From NCBI RefSeq assembly GCF_040744945.1, contig NZ_CP160453.1, forward strand, positions 8,432,001-8,496,000: a stretch of 64,000 nucleotides of DNA, given 5' to 3'. This DNA comes from Saccharothrix sp. HUAS TT1 (GTDB taxonomy: Bacteria; Actinomycetota; Actinomycetes; Mycobacteriales; Pseudonocardiaceae). The position numbers and the translations under genes were made by a program. The notes beneath the pieces were generated by a model, which did not search any database, was not told the DNA's origin, and saw only the letters and a list, made by a program, of their open reading frames with translations. Position 1 is the stretch's first letter. Every line of letters begins with the position of its first letter. This document shows positions 51,145 through 60,343 of this stretch, in pieces.

Positions 51145-51876
51145 ATGCCAGCAGACCAGCCGACGATCGTGGCCACCTCGGGCGGATTCCGCGCCGGGCG
51201 TCGCACCCACCTGGAGTTCCACCGACTCGTCCACCACGCCGTCGACCTGTCCGGCGTGCACGGGCGCAAGCCGAAGCTGTGCCACGTCGGCACGGCGGCG
51301 GGCGACCAGCGGTGGTTCAACGCCGACATCTCCGAAGCCGGGCAGCTCGCCGGGTGGGAGGTGTCGCACCTGAACCTGTTCACCATGCCGCCGACGACCG
51401 ACCTCGCGGGCTTCGTCGGCGAGCACGACGTGGTGTGGGTCGGCGGTGGTTCGGTGGCGAACCTGCTGGCCGTGTGGGCGGTGCACGACCTCGGGCCGGT
51501 CCTGCGCGGGGCGTGGCAGGACGGCGTCGTGCTCGGCGGCGTGTCGGCCGGGTCGATCTGCTGGTTCGTGGGCGGTTCGACGGACTCGTTCGGCCCGGAG
51601 CTGCGGATCGTCACCAACGGGCTCGGCTTCCTGCCGTACGGCAACGGCGTGCACTACGACACCGAGGCCGCGCGCCGGCCGACCATCCACGCGGCGGTCG
51701 CGGCGGGCGCCCTGCCGGTGACGCACTGCACCGACGACGGAGCCGGACTCGTCTACCACGGCGCCGAACTGGTGGAGGCGGTGTCCGAGCGGTCGACGGG
51801 CGGCGCCTACGTCGTCACCCGCGACGAGTCTTCAGCAACCGCACAGGAGGAACCCCTCGACACCAGGCGGTTGTGA
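51145..51876 (+). CDS. Peptidase S51 family protein (cyanophycinase/dipeptidase E-like)
   Basis: This 243-residue protein of the S51 family has the nucleophile elbow GGVSAGSICWF with its Ser near residue 135, preceded by VVWVGGGSVANLLAVW. Relatives cleave Asp-containing dipeptides or cyanophycin. It is intracellular, without a signal peptide. It is divergent from the YdcF gene, and its stop lies 16 bp before the serine-hydrolase gene. Confidence 0.88.
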   Translation: MPADQPTIVATSGGFRAGRRTHLEFHRLVHHAVDLSGVHGRKPKLCHVGTAAGDQRWFNADISEAGQLAGWEVSHLNLFTMPPTTDLAGFVGEHDVVWVGGGSVANLLAVWAVHDLGPVLRGAWQDGVVLGGVSAGSICWFVGGSTDSFGPELRIVTNGLGFLPYGNGVHYDTEAARRPTIHAAVAAGALPVTHCTDDGAGLVYHGAELVEAVSERSTGGAYVVTRDESSATAQEEPLDTRRL

Positions 51877-51892
51877 ACCGGACCGTGGAGGA

Positions 51893-52837
51893 GTGGGAAG
51901 ACGCTGGGCGGTAGTCGTGGTCGCGCTGGTCGTGGGCGTGGCCGCGCTGGTGTGGCCGAGCCTGCCCGAGGACGCCGCCGAGGCGTCGCTCACCGCACCG
52001 CCGGGCACCGCCGCGCCGTCGACCGCCGACGGACCGGCGACCGCTGACAGGCCGTCGACCGCCGGCGGACCGTCGGCCACCGCTCCGGCGGACACCCCGC
52101 ACCCGGCCGCGCCACGTGCCGCCGGGACACCCGCCCCGGACCTCCCGGCGGCGGTAGCGCGGGCGGCCGAGGTGGGCGCCGGTGTCGACCTCGGGTTGGC
52201 CGTGGTCGACCTCGACACCGGCGCCGCGGCCGGTTCCGGCGCCGACACCCCGTTCCGCTCGGCGTCGCTGAGCAAGCTGCTGGTGGCCGTGGACCTGCTG
52301 ACCTCCGGCGAGGTGCCGTCCGACGACCTCGACCTCCTGTCCCGGGCGCTCCGCCTGAGCGACGACGACGCCATGAACGCCCTGTGGACGCTGCACGACG
52401 GCATGGGCGCGATCGACCGCGTGGCCGCACGGGCGGGCCTGACCACCACCCGCGCGCCGGCGGACGCCTCGCAGTGGGGCGACGTCGAGATGTCGGCCGC
52501 CGACGTCGCGCGGCTCTACCGGTACGTGCTGACCGGGCTGCCCTCCGCCGACCGGGAGTTCGTCGTGACCGCCCTGTCGTCGGCCTCCCCCACCGCCGCG
52601 GACGGCTTCGACCAGGCTTACGGGCTGCTCGCGCCGGGCGTCGACGCGTACGCCAAGCAGGGCTGGATGTGGTACCTGCCGGCGGACCTCCACCTGCACA
52701 GCGCGGGCGTGGTCGCGAACCGGTACGCCGTCGCCGTGCTGTCGGTCCAGACCGGCGTGGACGAGCAGGACGCCAAGGACCGGCTGACCGCGATCACGAC
52801 CGCCCTCATCAGCGGGCTCACCGGCCCGGCGGGTTGA
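51893..52837 (+). CDS. Secreted class A beta-lactamase-like serine hydrolase
   Basis: This 314-residue protein has an N-terminal signal-anchor (RRWAVVVVALVVGVAALVW) and an Ala/Pro/Thr-rich linker of about 60 residues. The penicillin-recognising fold follows, with S-x-x-K in RSASLSKLLVAV near residue 124, an SDN-like SDDDAMN and a KTG-like AKQG. The KTG motif is degenerate and the omega-loop Glu is not obvious, so hydrolysis of beta-lactams is doubtful; a carboxypeptidase or esterase-like role is possible. GTG 51893 follows GTGGAGGA. Confidence 0.78.
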   Translation: MGRRWAVVVVALVVGVAALVWPSLPEDAAEASLTAPPGTAAPSTADGPATADRPSTAGGPSATAPADTPHPAAPRAAGTPAPDLPAAVARAAEVGAGVDLGLAVVDLDTGAAAGSGADTPFRSASLSKLLVAVDLLTSGEVPSDDLDLLSRALRLSDDDAMNALWTLHDGMGAIDRVAARAGLTTTRAPADASQWGDVEMSAADVARLYRYVLTGLPSADREFVVTALSSASPTAADGFDQAYGLLAPGVDAYAKQGWMWYLPADLHLHSAGVVANRYAVAVLSVQTGVDEQDAKDRLTAITTALISGLTGPAG

Positions 52838-52921
52838 AGCGCGAGTTGAAGGTTTTCAGTCGACTCCCTGGCGGTTCCGCGTCGAAGCCTCACAAAGGAG
52901 TTCAACGATACGGTTGAAGGG

Positions 52922-53383
52922 GTGAACGTCGATGAACTCAAGGACCACATCAGCTCGACCTTCGCCGGCATCCGCGTCGTGGAGGCGTCCGGCGACACGT
53001 TCTTCCTCTACGACCCCGACGGCGACCTCCCGCCGGAACGGCAGATGCCGTTCGCCACGATCGTCACCGGCGACCGCTACGACCGGGTCTCGCGGTTGGG
53101 CGAGGACGGCGCGTACCGGCTCAACATCGGGCTGACCAAGGCGTCCTACGCGGCGATGTTCGGCGCCGTGCCGACCGAGCGCGACGGTGACGGCGTCCTG
53201 GACTCCGGGTTCGACTACGCGGAGCGGGATCGCTTGCTGCCGCACCCGTTCTACGCGTCGCAGCACTGGGTCTGCGTCGTGTCGCCGAGCGGGGCGACGC
53301 TGGAGGCCGTCCGGCCGCTGCTGGTCGAGGCGCACGGGTTCGCGGCGCGCAAGCACGCGAACCACGCCCGGCGCGCGAGGTGA
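52922..53383 (+). CDS. DUF6194 family protein
   Basis: This 153-residue cytoplasmic protein has the family-typical segments FFLYDPDGDLPPERQMPFAT, ATIVTGDRYD and YRLNIGLTKASYAAMFG. It resembles a small YjbR/MmcQ-like fold but has no assigned function. GTG 52922 lies 7 bp after a GTTGAAGG stretch. It is monocistronic, ending at a strong bidirectional terminator. Confidence 0.8.
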   Translation: MNVDELKDHISSTFAGIRVVEASGDTFFLYDPDGDLPPERQMPFATIVTGDRYDRVSRLGEDGAYRLNIGLTKASYAAMFGAVPTERDGDGVLDSGFDYAERDRLLPHPFYASQHWVCVVSPSGATLEAVRPLLVEAHGFAARKHANHARRAR

Positions 53384-53386
53384 GGT

Positions 53387-53420
53387 GGGGCCCGGTGCGA
53401 GGGCGGTCGCACCGGGCCCC
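53387..53420. terminator. Bidirectional terminator
   Basis: A perfect 14-bp stem (GGGGCCCGGTGCGA and complement) with a 6-nt loop lies between the convergent DUF6194 and SulP genes. Confidence 0.8.
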
Positions 53421-53425
53421 GGTCG

Positions 53426-54883
53426 TCACACCCGGTCGGGCGTCGGGCGGATCAGCTCCACGCTGCCGCGCTGCGCGGCCCAGTGCTCGATCGCCTGGCC
53501 GCACGCCTGGTCGAGGTGGCGCACGCCGGTCAGGTCCATCCGGACGGGCCTGCTGTCCGGCAGGGCTTCCAGGGTCTCCAGCAGGTTGGGCAGCTGCAGG
53601 AACGTCGCGTTGCCGCGCACCGCCACGTGGTGGTGGTCCTCGCCCTGGGCGGTCACCGTGACGGTCAGCCGGGACATGTCCCAGGCCGTCTTGACCACCG
53701 CCGCCAGCAGGCCCGCGAGGGTGCCGGTGAGCAGGTCGGTCAGCACGATCAGGCCCGCGGTGAGGACCAGGACGCCCGCCTCGGCGCGGTCGACGCGGGC
53801 CAGCGCCACGACCTGCCCGGGCGCCAGCAGCTTCCAGCCCGCCTGCACCAGCAGGGCGGCCAGCACCGCCAGCGGCACGTAGGACAGCACGCCGGGCAGC
53901 AGCACGACGAACACCAGCAGCCACCAGCCGTGCAGCACGCGGGACAGCCGGGTGCGCGCGCCCGCCTCCACGTTGGTCGCGCTGCGCACGATCACGGCGG
54001 TCATCGGCAGCGCGCCGAGCACGCCGCACACCGCGTTGCCGACGCCCTGCGCGACCAGCTCCTGGTTGTACCGCGTCCGCGGCCCGCCGTGCATCCGGTC
54101 GACGGCCGCCGCGCTGAACAGGCTCTCCGCCGACGCCACGAGGGCGAACGTCAGCATCGCGCCGAGCACGCCCGCGTCCAGCAGGTCGAAGTCGACCAGC
54201 GCCACCACGTCGGTCAGCGGACCGACCGAGATCCGCGGCAGCGGGAACAGCGCCCCGACCGCGGACGCGACCACGACGGCCACCAGCATCCCCGGCACGG
54301 CACGCCACGGCGTCCGCTTCCACAGCCACGCCACCACCAGCGTCAGCACGCCGACGGCCACGCCGCTCAGGCCGACCGCGGTGGTGACCGCGGCCCGGAC
54401 CAGGTCCACCAGGCCGGCGAACTTGGCGCCGGTCGTGGCCGGCTGGTCCTGCCCGGCGAACGGGTAGAGCTGGCCGAGCACCAGCACCAGGCCGATGCCC
54501 GCCAGCATGCCCTGCACCACGGCGGGCGAGATGGCGCGGAACCAGCGGCCGAGCCGCAGCAGGCCCATCGCCACCTGGAGCAGGCCCGCGCCCAGGACGA
54601 TGACGCCCAGCGCGCCCAGGCCGTGCGCCGCGACGGTGTCGGCGACCAGCACGGTCAGCCCCGCCGCCGGTCCGCTGACCTGCATGGTGCTGCCGGGCAG
54701 CAGGCCGACCACGAGGCCGCCCACCACGCCGGTGATGATGCCCAGTTCGGCCGGGACGCCGGAGGCGACGGCGATGCCCACGCACAGCGGGAGCGCCACC
54801 AGGAACACCACCAGCGACGCTCCGACGTCGGGCCACGGGGTTCTCCGCCCCGGTGGGGCGGGTCGTTCGGTTCGAGTGCTCAC
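53426..54883 (-). CDS. SulP family anion transporter with STAS domain
   Basis: This 485-residue SulP transporter has about 11-14 helices (residues 20-395), with conserved PVVQGMLAGIGLVLVLGQLY and GVGNAVCGVLGALPMTAVIV. The C-terminal STAS domain includes VRMDLTGVRHLDQACGQAIE. Many actinobacterial members pair with a beta-carbonic anhydrase and take up bicarbonate or sulfate. Here the neighbouring carbonic anhydrase, 31 bp upstream on the same strand, is internally deleted. Confidence 0.9.
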   Translation of the reverse strand: MSTRTERPAPPGRRTPWPDVGASLVVFLVALPLCVGIAVASGVPAELGIITGVVGGLVVGLLPGSTMQVSGPAAGLTVLVADTVAAHGLGALGVIVLGAGLLQVAMGLLRLGRWFRAISPAVVQGMLAGIGLVLVLGQLYPFAGQDQPATTGAKFAGLVDLVRAAVTTAVGLSGVAVGVLTLVVAWLWKRTPWRAVPGMLVAVVVASAVGALFPLPRISVGPLTDVVALVDFDLLDAGVLGAMLTFALVASAESLFSAAAVDRMHGGPRTRYNQELVAQGVGNAVCGVLGALPMTAVIVRSATNVEAGARTRLSRVLHGWWLLVFVVLLPGVLSYVPLAVLAALLVQAGWKLLAPGQVVALARVDRAEAGVLVLTAGLIVLTDLLTGTLAGLLAAVVKTAWDMSRLTVTVTAQGEDHHHVAVRGNATFLQLPNLLETLEALPDSRPVRMDLTGVRHLDQACGQAIEHWAAQRGSVELIRPTPDRV

Positions 54884-54914
54884 TCGTCAGCTCCGCGGAA
54901 GTCGGTGCAGCCGG

Positions 54915-55217
54915 TCACAGCGGCTGGAGGAGGTCCGAGCGGTGGGCCAGGACCTCACCGGACTCGATGTCGTGGAACCGCCCGTGCACGCGCAGGTCGC
55001 CGGAATCGACCCGGTCCCGCACGAACGGGTGGCCGCCCGGCTGCGCCAGGAGGCTGCCGGGCCGGTCCCCGGTGCCGGCGGCGGTCACGATGCGTGAGTC
55101 CGCGCAGGTGGTGAAGAGGGCGGTCGGTGATTGGCCACCGGCGAGCCCGCGTCCCATTTCCTGGGAACCGCGCAACGAATGCGCGCGGGCGTGGTGGACC
55201 GGTTGACGGAATTCCAT
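54915..55217 (-). pseudogene. Beta-carbonic anhydrase with in-frame internal deletion
   Basis: This 100-residue reading keeps the N-terminal part of a beta-carbonic anhydrase (SPTALFTTCADSRIV, with the first zinc Cys and its Asp-Arg dyad). It then jumps at RPGSLLAQPGGHP to the C-terminal part (HPFVRDRVDSGDLRVHGRFH, then GEVLAH). About 90-100 residues, including the zinc-binding H-x2-C and the core helices, are missing, so no active site can form. The frame is open throughout. It lies 31 bp before the SulP gene, the usual partner. Confidence 0.75.
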
Positions 55218-55273
55218 CTGCTTTCCCCACTCGTCTTGGTCGGACGGTGCGATCGACTGCGGTGGGGTGTGGA

Positions 55274-55615
55274 TCAGTGCCGGAACACCTGCAGTGCCGA
55301 GGGTCTGGACCACGGGTGGAGGTGTTCCGCGCGGCCGCGGCGCACGGGCGGGGCGACGCGGGCCCGCGCCTCGCGGCGGTTCGGGCGCGCGGCGGGTCGT
55401 CCGGGAACGGGCGCAGGTCCGGCCGGCGATGATCGGGTGGACCAAGATCGCGGCTCGGGGCCCTTGCGGCACTCCCTGGGCGGTTCCTCCTCGGGGACGA
55501 AGGCCGTCGAGTGGCCCACCGGGAGGGCCCGCACGGCCTGCGCGTGACCGAACGGAGATGGCGCGAGCACGGCGAGGAGCGCCAATGCGAGTGCGACGAC
55601 AACGACCCGCGCCAT
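55274..55615 (-). CDS. Putative small secreted protein
   Basis: This 113-residue reading has a clear signal peptide (MARVVVVALALALLAVLAPS) followed by a Pro/Arg-rich sequence with no recognised domain. It lies 56 bp upstream of the carbonic anhydrase remnant on the same strand. The coding potential of the C-terminal half is weak, so the true end may be different. Confidence 0.4.
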   Translation of the reverse strand: MARVVVVALALALLAVLAPSPFGHAQAVRALPVGHSTAFVPEEEPPRECRKGPEPRSWSTRSSPAGPAPVPGRPAARPNRREARARVAPPVRRGRAEHLHPWSRPSALQVFRH

Positions 55616-55769
55616 GACACCCCCCGATGAGCTGCGCCTCGCTCAAGTGTCACAAAGCCGGGTGATGCGCGGGTTAACAGAAAGGCGTCTTCGTGCAATC
55701 CGACCGATATTCACCCGATAGTTCGTGACGCAGATCATCGAAAGACTGAATGATTACAGAAAGTCACTA

Positions 55770-56201
55770 CTACTGGAGTGCCGCCGCGGTGAACGAGACG
55801 GCGGCGGCGAGCGAGAGCAGCGCCCGCAGGTGGTTCGCGGGCACCCACTCGCGCAGGTACCGGGTCCAGTCCTCCGGCGTGCCCGACCGCTCCAGCCCGT
55901 TGTTGCGCGGGACGTGGAAGGCGCCCGTCAGCACGACACCGCCCAGCAGGTAGAGGACCGCGCCCGCCCACGCCCACGGACCGCCCCCGAACGCCGCCAC
56001 CACACCGACCACCGCCGTGCCGAGGAAGACGCCGATGAACGCCGGGTTCACCACCGCGAGGTTGATCGCCCGCATGGCCGCGACCCCGACCTCGGGCCCG
56101 GCCCGCCGCAGCCCGGGCATGACCATCGCGGAGAACGCGAAGAAGACCCCAGCCATCATCCCGCAGCCGAGAGCCGCGACGATCGTCACCGTGGGGAACA
56201 T
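55770..56201 (-). CDS. DUF1772 (anthrone oxygenase-like) membrane protein
   Basis: This 143-residue four-helix protein has the DUF1772 signature: GVFFAFSAMVMPGLRR near residue 20 and VPRNNGLE followed by a Trp-rich segment (WTRYLREWVPANHLRALLSL). Some members act as anthrone oxygenases, but most are of unknown function. It starts at ATG 56201. It is divergent from an AraC regulator 150 bp away, a common regulator-target pairing. Confidence 0.87.
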   Translation of the reverse strand: MFPTVTIVAALGCGMMAGVFFAFSAMVMPGLRRAGPEVGVAAMRAINLAVVNPAFIGVFLGTAVVGVVAAFGGGPWAWAGAVLYLLGGVVLTGAFHVPRNNGLERSGTPEDWTRYLREWVPANHLRALLSLAAAVSFTAAALQ

Positions 56202-56351
56202 GGGGCCAGTCAAGCCGACGGGTCCCGGACCGGCCATCGCCCAGCGACTCGATCGCATGCGCCATCGTCTCGACGGCGGGGCTCCACGACGGACACGACG
56301 GGCACGACGAACGCGGCCGACATCGTCCCGCACATCTCTAGGCTTGACCCC

Positions 56352-57278
56352 GTGGACGCTCTCGCCGGACTGCTGAACGGACCGCGCGCCCGTGGCGCGT
56401 TCCTCATGCGGACCGTCCTGGACCCGCCGTGGTCGCTGCGCGTCGAGGACCGCGCGCCGCTGACCGTGGTGGCGCTGGTGCGCGGCGACGGGTGGTTGCT
56501 GCCGCACGACGGCGAACCGGCGCCGCTGCGCGCCGGTGACGTGGCGGTGCTGCGCGGGCCGGACCCGTACGCGCTGGCCGACGACCCGGCCACGCCCGTG
56601 CAGGCGGTGGTGCACCCCGGCGGGATCACCACGACGCCGGACGGGTCCGCGCTGTGCGAGCAGTGGGGCCTCGGCGTGCGCACGTGGGGCGCGAACGCCG
56701 ACGGGTCCGTGGTGCTGCTCAGCGGCGCCTACCAGCTCGACAGCGAGGTGAGCGGGCGGCTGCTGTCGGCGCTGCCGCCGTCCCTCGTCGTGCCGCGCGC
56801 GGAACTGCCGCTGGTGCCGCTGCTGGCCGACGAGGTCGCCCGCGACGAGCCCGGCCAGGAGGCGGTGCTGGACCGGCTGCTCGACCTGCTGCTGATCTCC
56901 GTGCTGCGGGCGTGGTTCTGCCGACCGGAGGCGCGGGCGCCCGCCTGGTACTCGGCGCACGCCGACCCCGTGGTCGGCCGGGCGCTGCGGCTGCTGCACG
57001 GCGACCCGGCGCGACCGTGGACGGTGGGCTCGCTGGCCGGGGCGGTCGGCGTGTCGCGGGCGGCGCTGGCCAGGCGGTTCACCGAGCTGGTCGGCGAACC
57101 GCCGATGGCCTACCTGACCGACTGGCGGCTCGCGCTGGCCGCCGACCTGCTGCGCGAGCCGGGCGCCACGGTCGGCGCGGTGGCCCGCCGGGTCGGCTAC
57201 AGCACCGCGTTCGCGCTGAGCACGGCGTTCAAGCGGGAACGCGGCGTGAGCCCGTCCGAGCACCGCGCCAACGCGTGA
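56352..57278 (+). CDS. AraC family regulator with cupin sensor
   Basis: This 308-residue regulator has an N-terminal AraC_binding_2-type cupin (WSLRVEDRAPLTVVALVRG, DVAVLRGPDPYALAD). Two C-terminal helix-turn-helices follow: TVGSLAGAVGVSRAALARRF and GAVARRVGYSTAFALSTAFK. The GTG start at 56352 is preceded by an open frame with no similarity. It is divergent from the DUF1772 gene, its likely target, and convergent with glyS. Confidence 0.88.
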   Translation: MDALAGLLNGPRARGAFLMRTVLDPPWSLRVEDRAPLTVVALVRGDGWLLPHDGEPAPLRAGDVAVLRGPDPYALADDPATPVQAVVHPGGITTTPDGSALCEQWGLGVRTWGANADGSVVLLSGAYQLDSEVSGRLLSALPPSLVVPRAELPLVPLLADEVARDEPGQEAVLDRLLDLLLISVLRAWFCRPEARAPAWYSAHADPVVGRALRLLHGDPARPWTVGSLAGAVGVSRAALARRFTELVGEPPMAYLTDWRLALAADLLREPGATVGAVARRVGYSTAFALSTAFKRERGVSPSEHRANA

Positions 57279-57288
57279 CGCGACCCGC

Positions 57289-58674
57289 TCAGGCGCCGAT
57301 CAGGCGCGCGGCGAGGTAGCCCTCCAGCTGGTCCATCGACACCCGCTCCTGCGACATCGTGTCGCGCTCCCGCACGGTCACCGCGTGGTCGGTCAGCGTG
57401 TCGAAGTCGACCGTGACGCAGAACGGCGTGCCGATCTCGTCCTGCCTGCGGTACCGGCGGCCGATGGCGCCCGCGTCGTCGAACTCGATGTTCCAGTGCT
57501 TGCGCAGGGCGTTGGCCAGGTCCTTGGCCTTGGGCGACAGGTCGGCGTTGCGCGACAGCGGCAGCACGGCCGCCTTCACCGGCGCGAGCCTGCGGTCCAG
57601 GCGCAGCACGACGCGCTTGTCCACGCCGCCCTTGGCGTTCGGCGCCTCGTCCTCGCTGTAGGCCTCCAGCAGGAACGCCATCATCGGCCGGCCGACGCCC
57701 GCCGCGGGCTCGATCACGAACGGCCGGTAGCGCGAGTTGGTGGCCTGGTCGAAGTACGACAGGTCGACGCCCGAGTGGTTGGAGTGGGTGTTCAGGTCGA
57801 AGTCGGTGCGGTTGGCGACGCCCTCCAGCTCGCCCCACTCCTGACCGCCGAACTGGAACCGGTACTCGATGTCGACGGTGCGCTTCGAGTAGTGCGACAG
57901 CTTTTCCTTGGGGTGCTCGTAGTGCCGCAGGTTCTCCTTGGAGATGCCCAGGTCGTTGTACCAGCGGGTGCGCTCGTCGATCCAGTACTGGTGCCACTCC
58001 TCGTCGGTGCCCGGCTCGACGAAGAACTCCATCTCCATCTGCTCGAACTCGCGCGTGCGGAAGATGAAGTTGCCCGGCGTGATCTCGTTGCGGAAGCTCT
58101 TGCCGATCTGGCCGATGCCGAACGGCGGCTTGCGGCGCGACGTGGTCTGCACGTTCAGGAAGTTCGTGAAGATGCCCTGCGCGGTCTCCGGGCGCAGGTA
58201 GTGCAGGCCCTCGTCGGTCTCGATCGGACCGAGGTGGGTCTTGAGCAGGCCGTTGAACATCTTCGGCTCGGTGTACTGGCCGCGGGTGCCGCAGTTGGGG
58301 CACGGGACGTCGGAGACGTCGCCCTCGGCGACCTGCTTGCCGGTGCGCTCCGCGTACTCCTCGACCAGCGTGTCCTGCCGGAACCGCTTGTGGCACGAGT
58401 TGCACTCGACCAGCGGGTCGACGAACGCCTCGACGTGGCCGGACGCGACCCACACCTCGCGCGGCAGGATCACCGACGAGTCCAGGCCGACGACGTCCTC
58501 CCGGCCGCGCACCATGAAGTTCCACCACTGGCGCTTGATGTTGTCCTTCAGCTCGACGCCGAGCGGACCGTAGTCCCAGGCCGACCTGGTGCCGCCGTAG
58601 ATCTCGCCGCAGGGGTACACGAACCCGCGACGCTTGCAGAGGCTGACGACGGTCTCGATGCGATCGGCTGCCAC
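57289..58674 (-). CDS. glyS: Glycyl-tRNA synthetase
   Basis: This 461-residue class II synthetase of the eukaryote-like dimeric type charges tRNA-Gly. Motif 2 ([20 protein letters not shown]), motif 3 ([20 protein letters not shown]) and two zinc-type Cys pairs (CNSCHKRF and [10 protein letters not shown]) are visible. GTG 58674 ([20 protein letters not shown]) gives the normal family length. No T-box or other leader is evident in the 157-bp divergent region before the GNAT gene. Confidence 0.95.
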   Translation of the reverse strand: MAADRIETVVSLCKRRGFVYPCGEIYGGTRSAWDYGPLGVELKDNIKRQWWNFMVRGREDVVGLDSSVILPREVWVASGHVEAFVDPLVECNSCHKRFRQDTLVEEYAERTGKQVAEGDVSDVPCPNCGTRGQYTEPKMFNGLLKTHLGPIETDEGLHYLRPETAQGIFTNFLNVQTTSRRKPPFGIGQIGKSFRNEITPGNFIFRTREFEQMEMEFFVEPGTDEEWHQYWIDERTRWYNDLGISKENLRHYEHPKEKLSHYSKRTVDIEYRFQFGGQEWGELEGVANRTDFDLNTHSNHSGVDLSYFDQATNSRYRPFVIEPAAGVGRPMMAFLLEAYSEDEAPNAKGGVDKRVVLRLDRRLAPVKAAVLPLSRNADLSPKAKDLANALRKHWNIEFDDAGAIGRRYRRQDEIGTPFCVTVDFDTLTDHAVTVRERDTMSQERVSMDQLEGYLAARLIGA

Positions 58675-58831
58675 GGACACTCCATCGGGAGAAGCAGAAG
58701 AGGACGGGAAAGGGGCTTGCCAGGGTAGTCCTAGCTCCCGTGCCGCCATCGGGCGACCGGCGCACACCCAGCGACCGGCGGGGCGTCACCCCGGTAGGAT
58801 CCGCCGACTCGACAACCCACGGGGAGCTTCG

Positions 58832-59632
58832 GTGGCGGATCTCGCGAGCTCGATCGAATCGGCGGAACAGCTCGCCCTGGTCTGGCGCCGCGCGGTCCTC
58901 GACCGCGACCCGGCGGCCGACGTGCGCGACCTGCCCGGCATCGCCGTCCGCTGGGCCGACTGCCTGTTCCCGTTCTGGAACTGCGTCACGCTGACCGACG
59001 TCGGCGCGGACGCGGACCTGCTCGGGGAACGCCTCGGCCAGGTCGCCGACATCATGCGCTCGAAGCGGCGGTCCGGCTTCCTGTGGCTGTTCGAAGACCT
59101 CCTGACCGACGACGCGCGCGCCTCGCTCGACGCGGCGGCCGAGCGGGCGGGGCTCCAGCACGCCTTCCCCGGCGTCGGCATGGCGGGTGACCTGGTGTTC
59201 GACGACGAGCCGGAGCACCCCGAGCTGACGTTCGCCCGGGTCAGCACCGACGAGCAGCTGCGGGACTACGCGGACCTCAACTCGCGCGCCTACGACTTCC
59301 CGCTGGAAGCCGGTCGCGACGGGATCGCGGGCTCCGCGCTGTGGAAGGAAGGGGCGTTCGCCTACCTGGGGCTGCGGGACGGCGTCCCGGTGACGTGCGC
59401 CGCGGCCGTCGAGGCGGACGGCCGCCTCTTCGTCGCGCTGGTCGCCACCGACCCGGACTGCCAACGCCGGGGTTACGGCGAGGCGGTGACGCGCAAGGCG
59501 CTGCACGAGGGCCACCGGGCCACCGGGCTGACCCGCGCCACCCTGCACGCGACCCCCGCCGGCGCGCCCGTGTACCGGCGGATCGGCCTGCGGCCGAACT
59601 CGACGGTGCACTTCTACGGCGTCAAGGGCTGA
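58832..59632 (+). CDS. GNAT family N-acetyltransferase
   Basis: This 266-residue protein has a C-terminal GNAT domain; the acetyl-CoA loop DPDCQRRGYGEAVTRKAL lies near residue 210, followed by ATPAGAPVYRRIGLRP. The N-terminal half (about 1-120) is a diverged GNAT-like or unrelated domain with FPFWNCVTLT. GTG 58832 follows GGGGAG. The substrate is unknown. It ends 1 bp from the convergent ABM gene. Confidence 0.82.
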   Translation: MADLASSIESAEQLALVWRRAVLDRDPAADVRDLPGIAVRWADCLFPFWNCVTLTDVGADADLLGERLGQVADIMRSKRRSGFLWLFEDLLTDDARASLDAAAERAGLQHAFPGVGMAGDLVFDDEPEHPELTFARVSTDEQLRDYADLNSRAYDFPLEAGRDGIAGSALWKEGAFAYLGLRDGVPVTCAAAVEADGRLFVALVATDPDCQRRGYGEAVTRKALHEGHRATGLTRATLHATPAGAPVYRRIGLRPNSTVHFYGVKG

Positions 59633-59633
59633 G

Positions 59634-60014
59634 TCAGCGCGGCGTGGCCGGCCCGGCGGCCTCGCCGAGGCGGACGGTGCCCGCGTCGCGGGCCAGCAGG
59701 CTCACCTCGCGGCGCACCGCGCCGTCCGCGGCGACCAGCAGCGGCTCGTAGGCGGCGGGCTCGTCGGTGTTCGCCTCGGACAGCAGCGGGATGACGTGCT
59801 CGCGCACCTCGAACGGCGACATCGCCCGCCGGTAGGCCACCACCGAGTCGAACTCGGCGGTCAGCACGAACCGGTCCGCCTCGTCCGTCGACCGCGACAG
59901 CTGCGCCCGCGGGCAGCCGGGCTGCGCGGTGAGCAGCGCGAGCGCCCGGTCGACCCGCCCGGTGAACGCCTCGACTTCGGTTTCCGCCACGGTGAAGCGG
60001 CACACGAGCAGCAC
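59634..60014 (-). CDS. Antibiotic biosynthesis monooxygenase-like (ABM) protein
   Basis: This 126-residue dimeric alpha/beta-barrel-type protein has LLVCRFTVAETEVEAFTGRV at the N-terminus and RFVLTAEFDSVVAYRRAMSP in the middle. The start is GTG 60014. ABM-fold proteins range from cofactor-free monooxygenases to haem-degrading enzymes, and no catalytic signature decides here. It is divergent from a small membrane protein 17 bp away. Confidence 0.7.
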   Translation of the reverse strand: MLLVCRFTVAETEVEAFTGRVDRALALLTAQPGCPRAQLSRSTDEADRFVLTAEFDSVVAYRRAMSPFEVREHVIPLLSEANTDEPAAYEPLLVAADGAVRREVSLLARDAGTVRLGEAAGPATPR

Positions 60015-60031
60015 GGTGCAAGGATGCCACG

Positions 60032-60298
60032 GTGGCTCGTGACTCGAAGCGCACCCTGATCCCCGGCTCCGGCCCCCTCTCCCGGGTGCCCGCGCCGGCG
60101 GCGTTCCTGCTGGTCCTGGCCCTGTTCGTGGCGGGCGTGTGGGTGCAGGGGGCGGTCGGCGCACTCCTGCTGGGCGTGCTGGCGCTCGGCGTGGGGGCGC
60201 TGCTCGCCGTGACCTGGCCCCTGCTCACGCCCAGCGCGCGGCTCCTGAGGGTGCTCGTGCTGGCCGTGCTGGTGCTCATCACGGTGTCCGTGCTCTAG
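60032..60298 (+). CDS. Small membrane protein, DUF6703-like
   Basis: This 88-residue protein has a basic N-terminus (MARDSKRTLIPGSGPLSRVP) and two to three helices (residues 21-40, 42-62, 67-87). It resembles the DUF6703 family that lies upstream of the SmtB/Zur pair in many actinobacteria; the function is unknown. It ends about 13 bp before the zinc operon's operator region. Confidence 0.7.
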   Translation: MARDSKRTLIPGSGPLSRVPAPAAFLLVLALFVAGVWVQGAVGALLLGVLALGVGALLAVTWPLLTPSARLLRVLVLAVLVLITVSVL

Positions 60299-60311
60299 CG
60301 CCGTAGTATCG

Positions 60312-60331
60312 GTGGTGAAAATCCATACCAC
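60312..60331. promoter_or_regulatory. Candidate SmtB/Zur operator
   Basis: GTGGT (60312-60316) and ACCAC (60327-60331) flank GAAAATCC, which resembles half of the Zur box TGAAAATGATTTTCA. A -10-like TAGTAT (60304-60309) puts the start point inside the repeat. It lies directly before the arsR-type gene. Confidence 0.5.
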
Positions 60332-60343
60332 GTGGGAGGCGCC

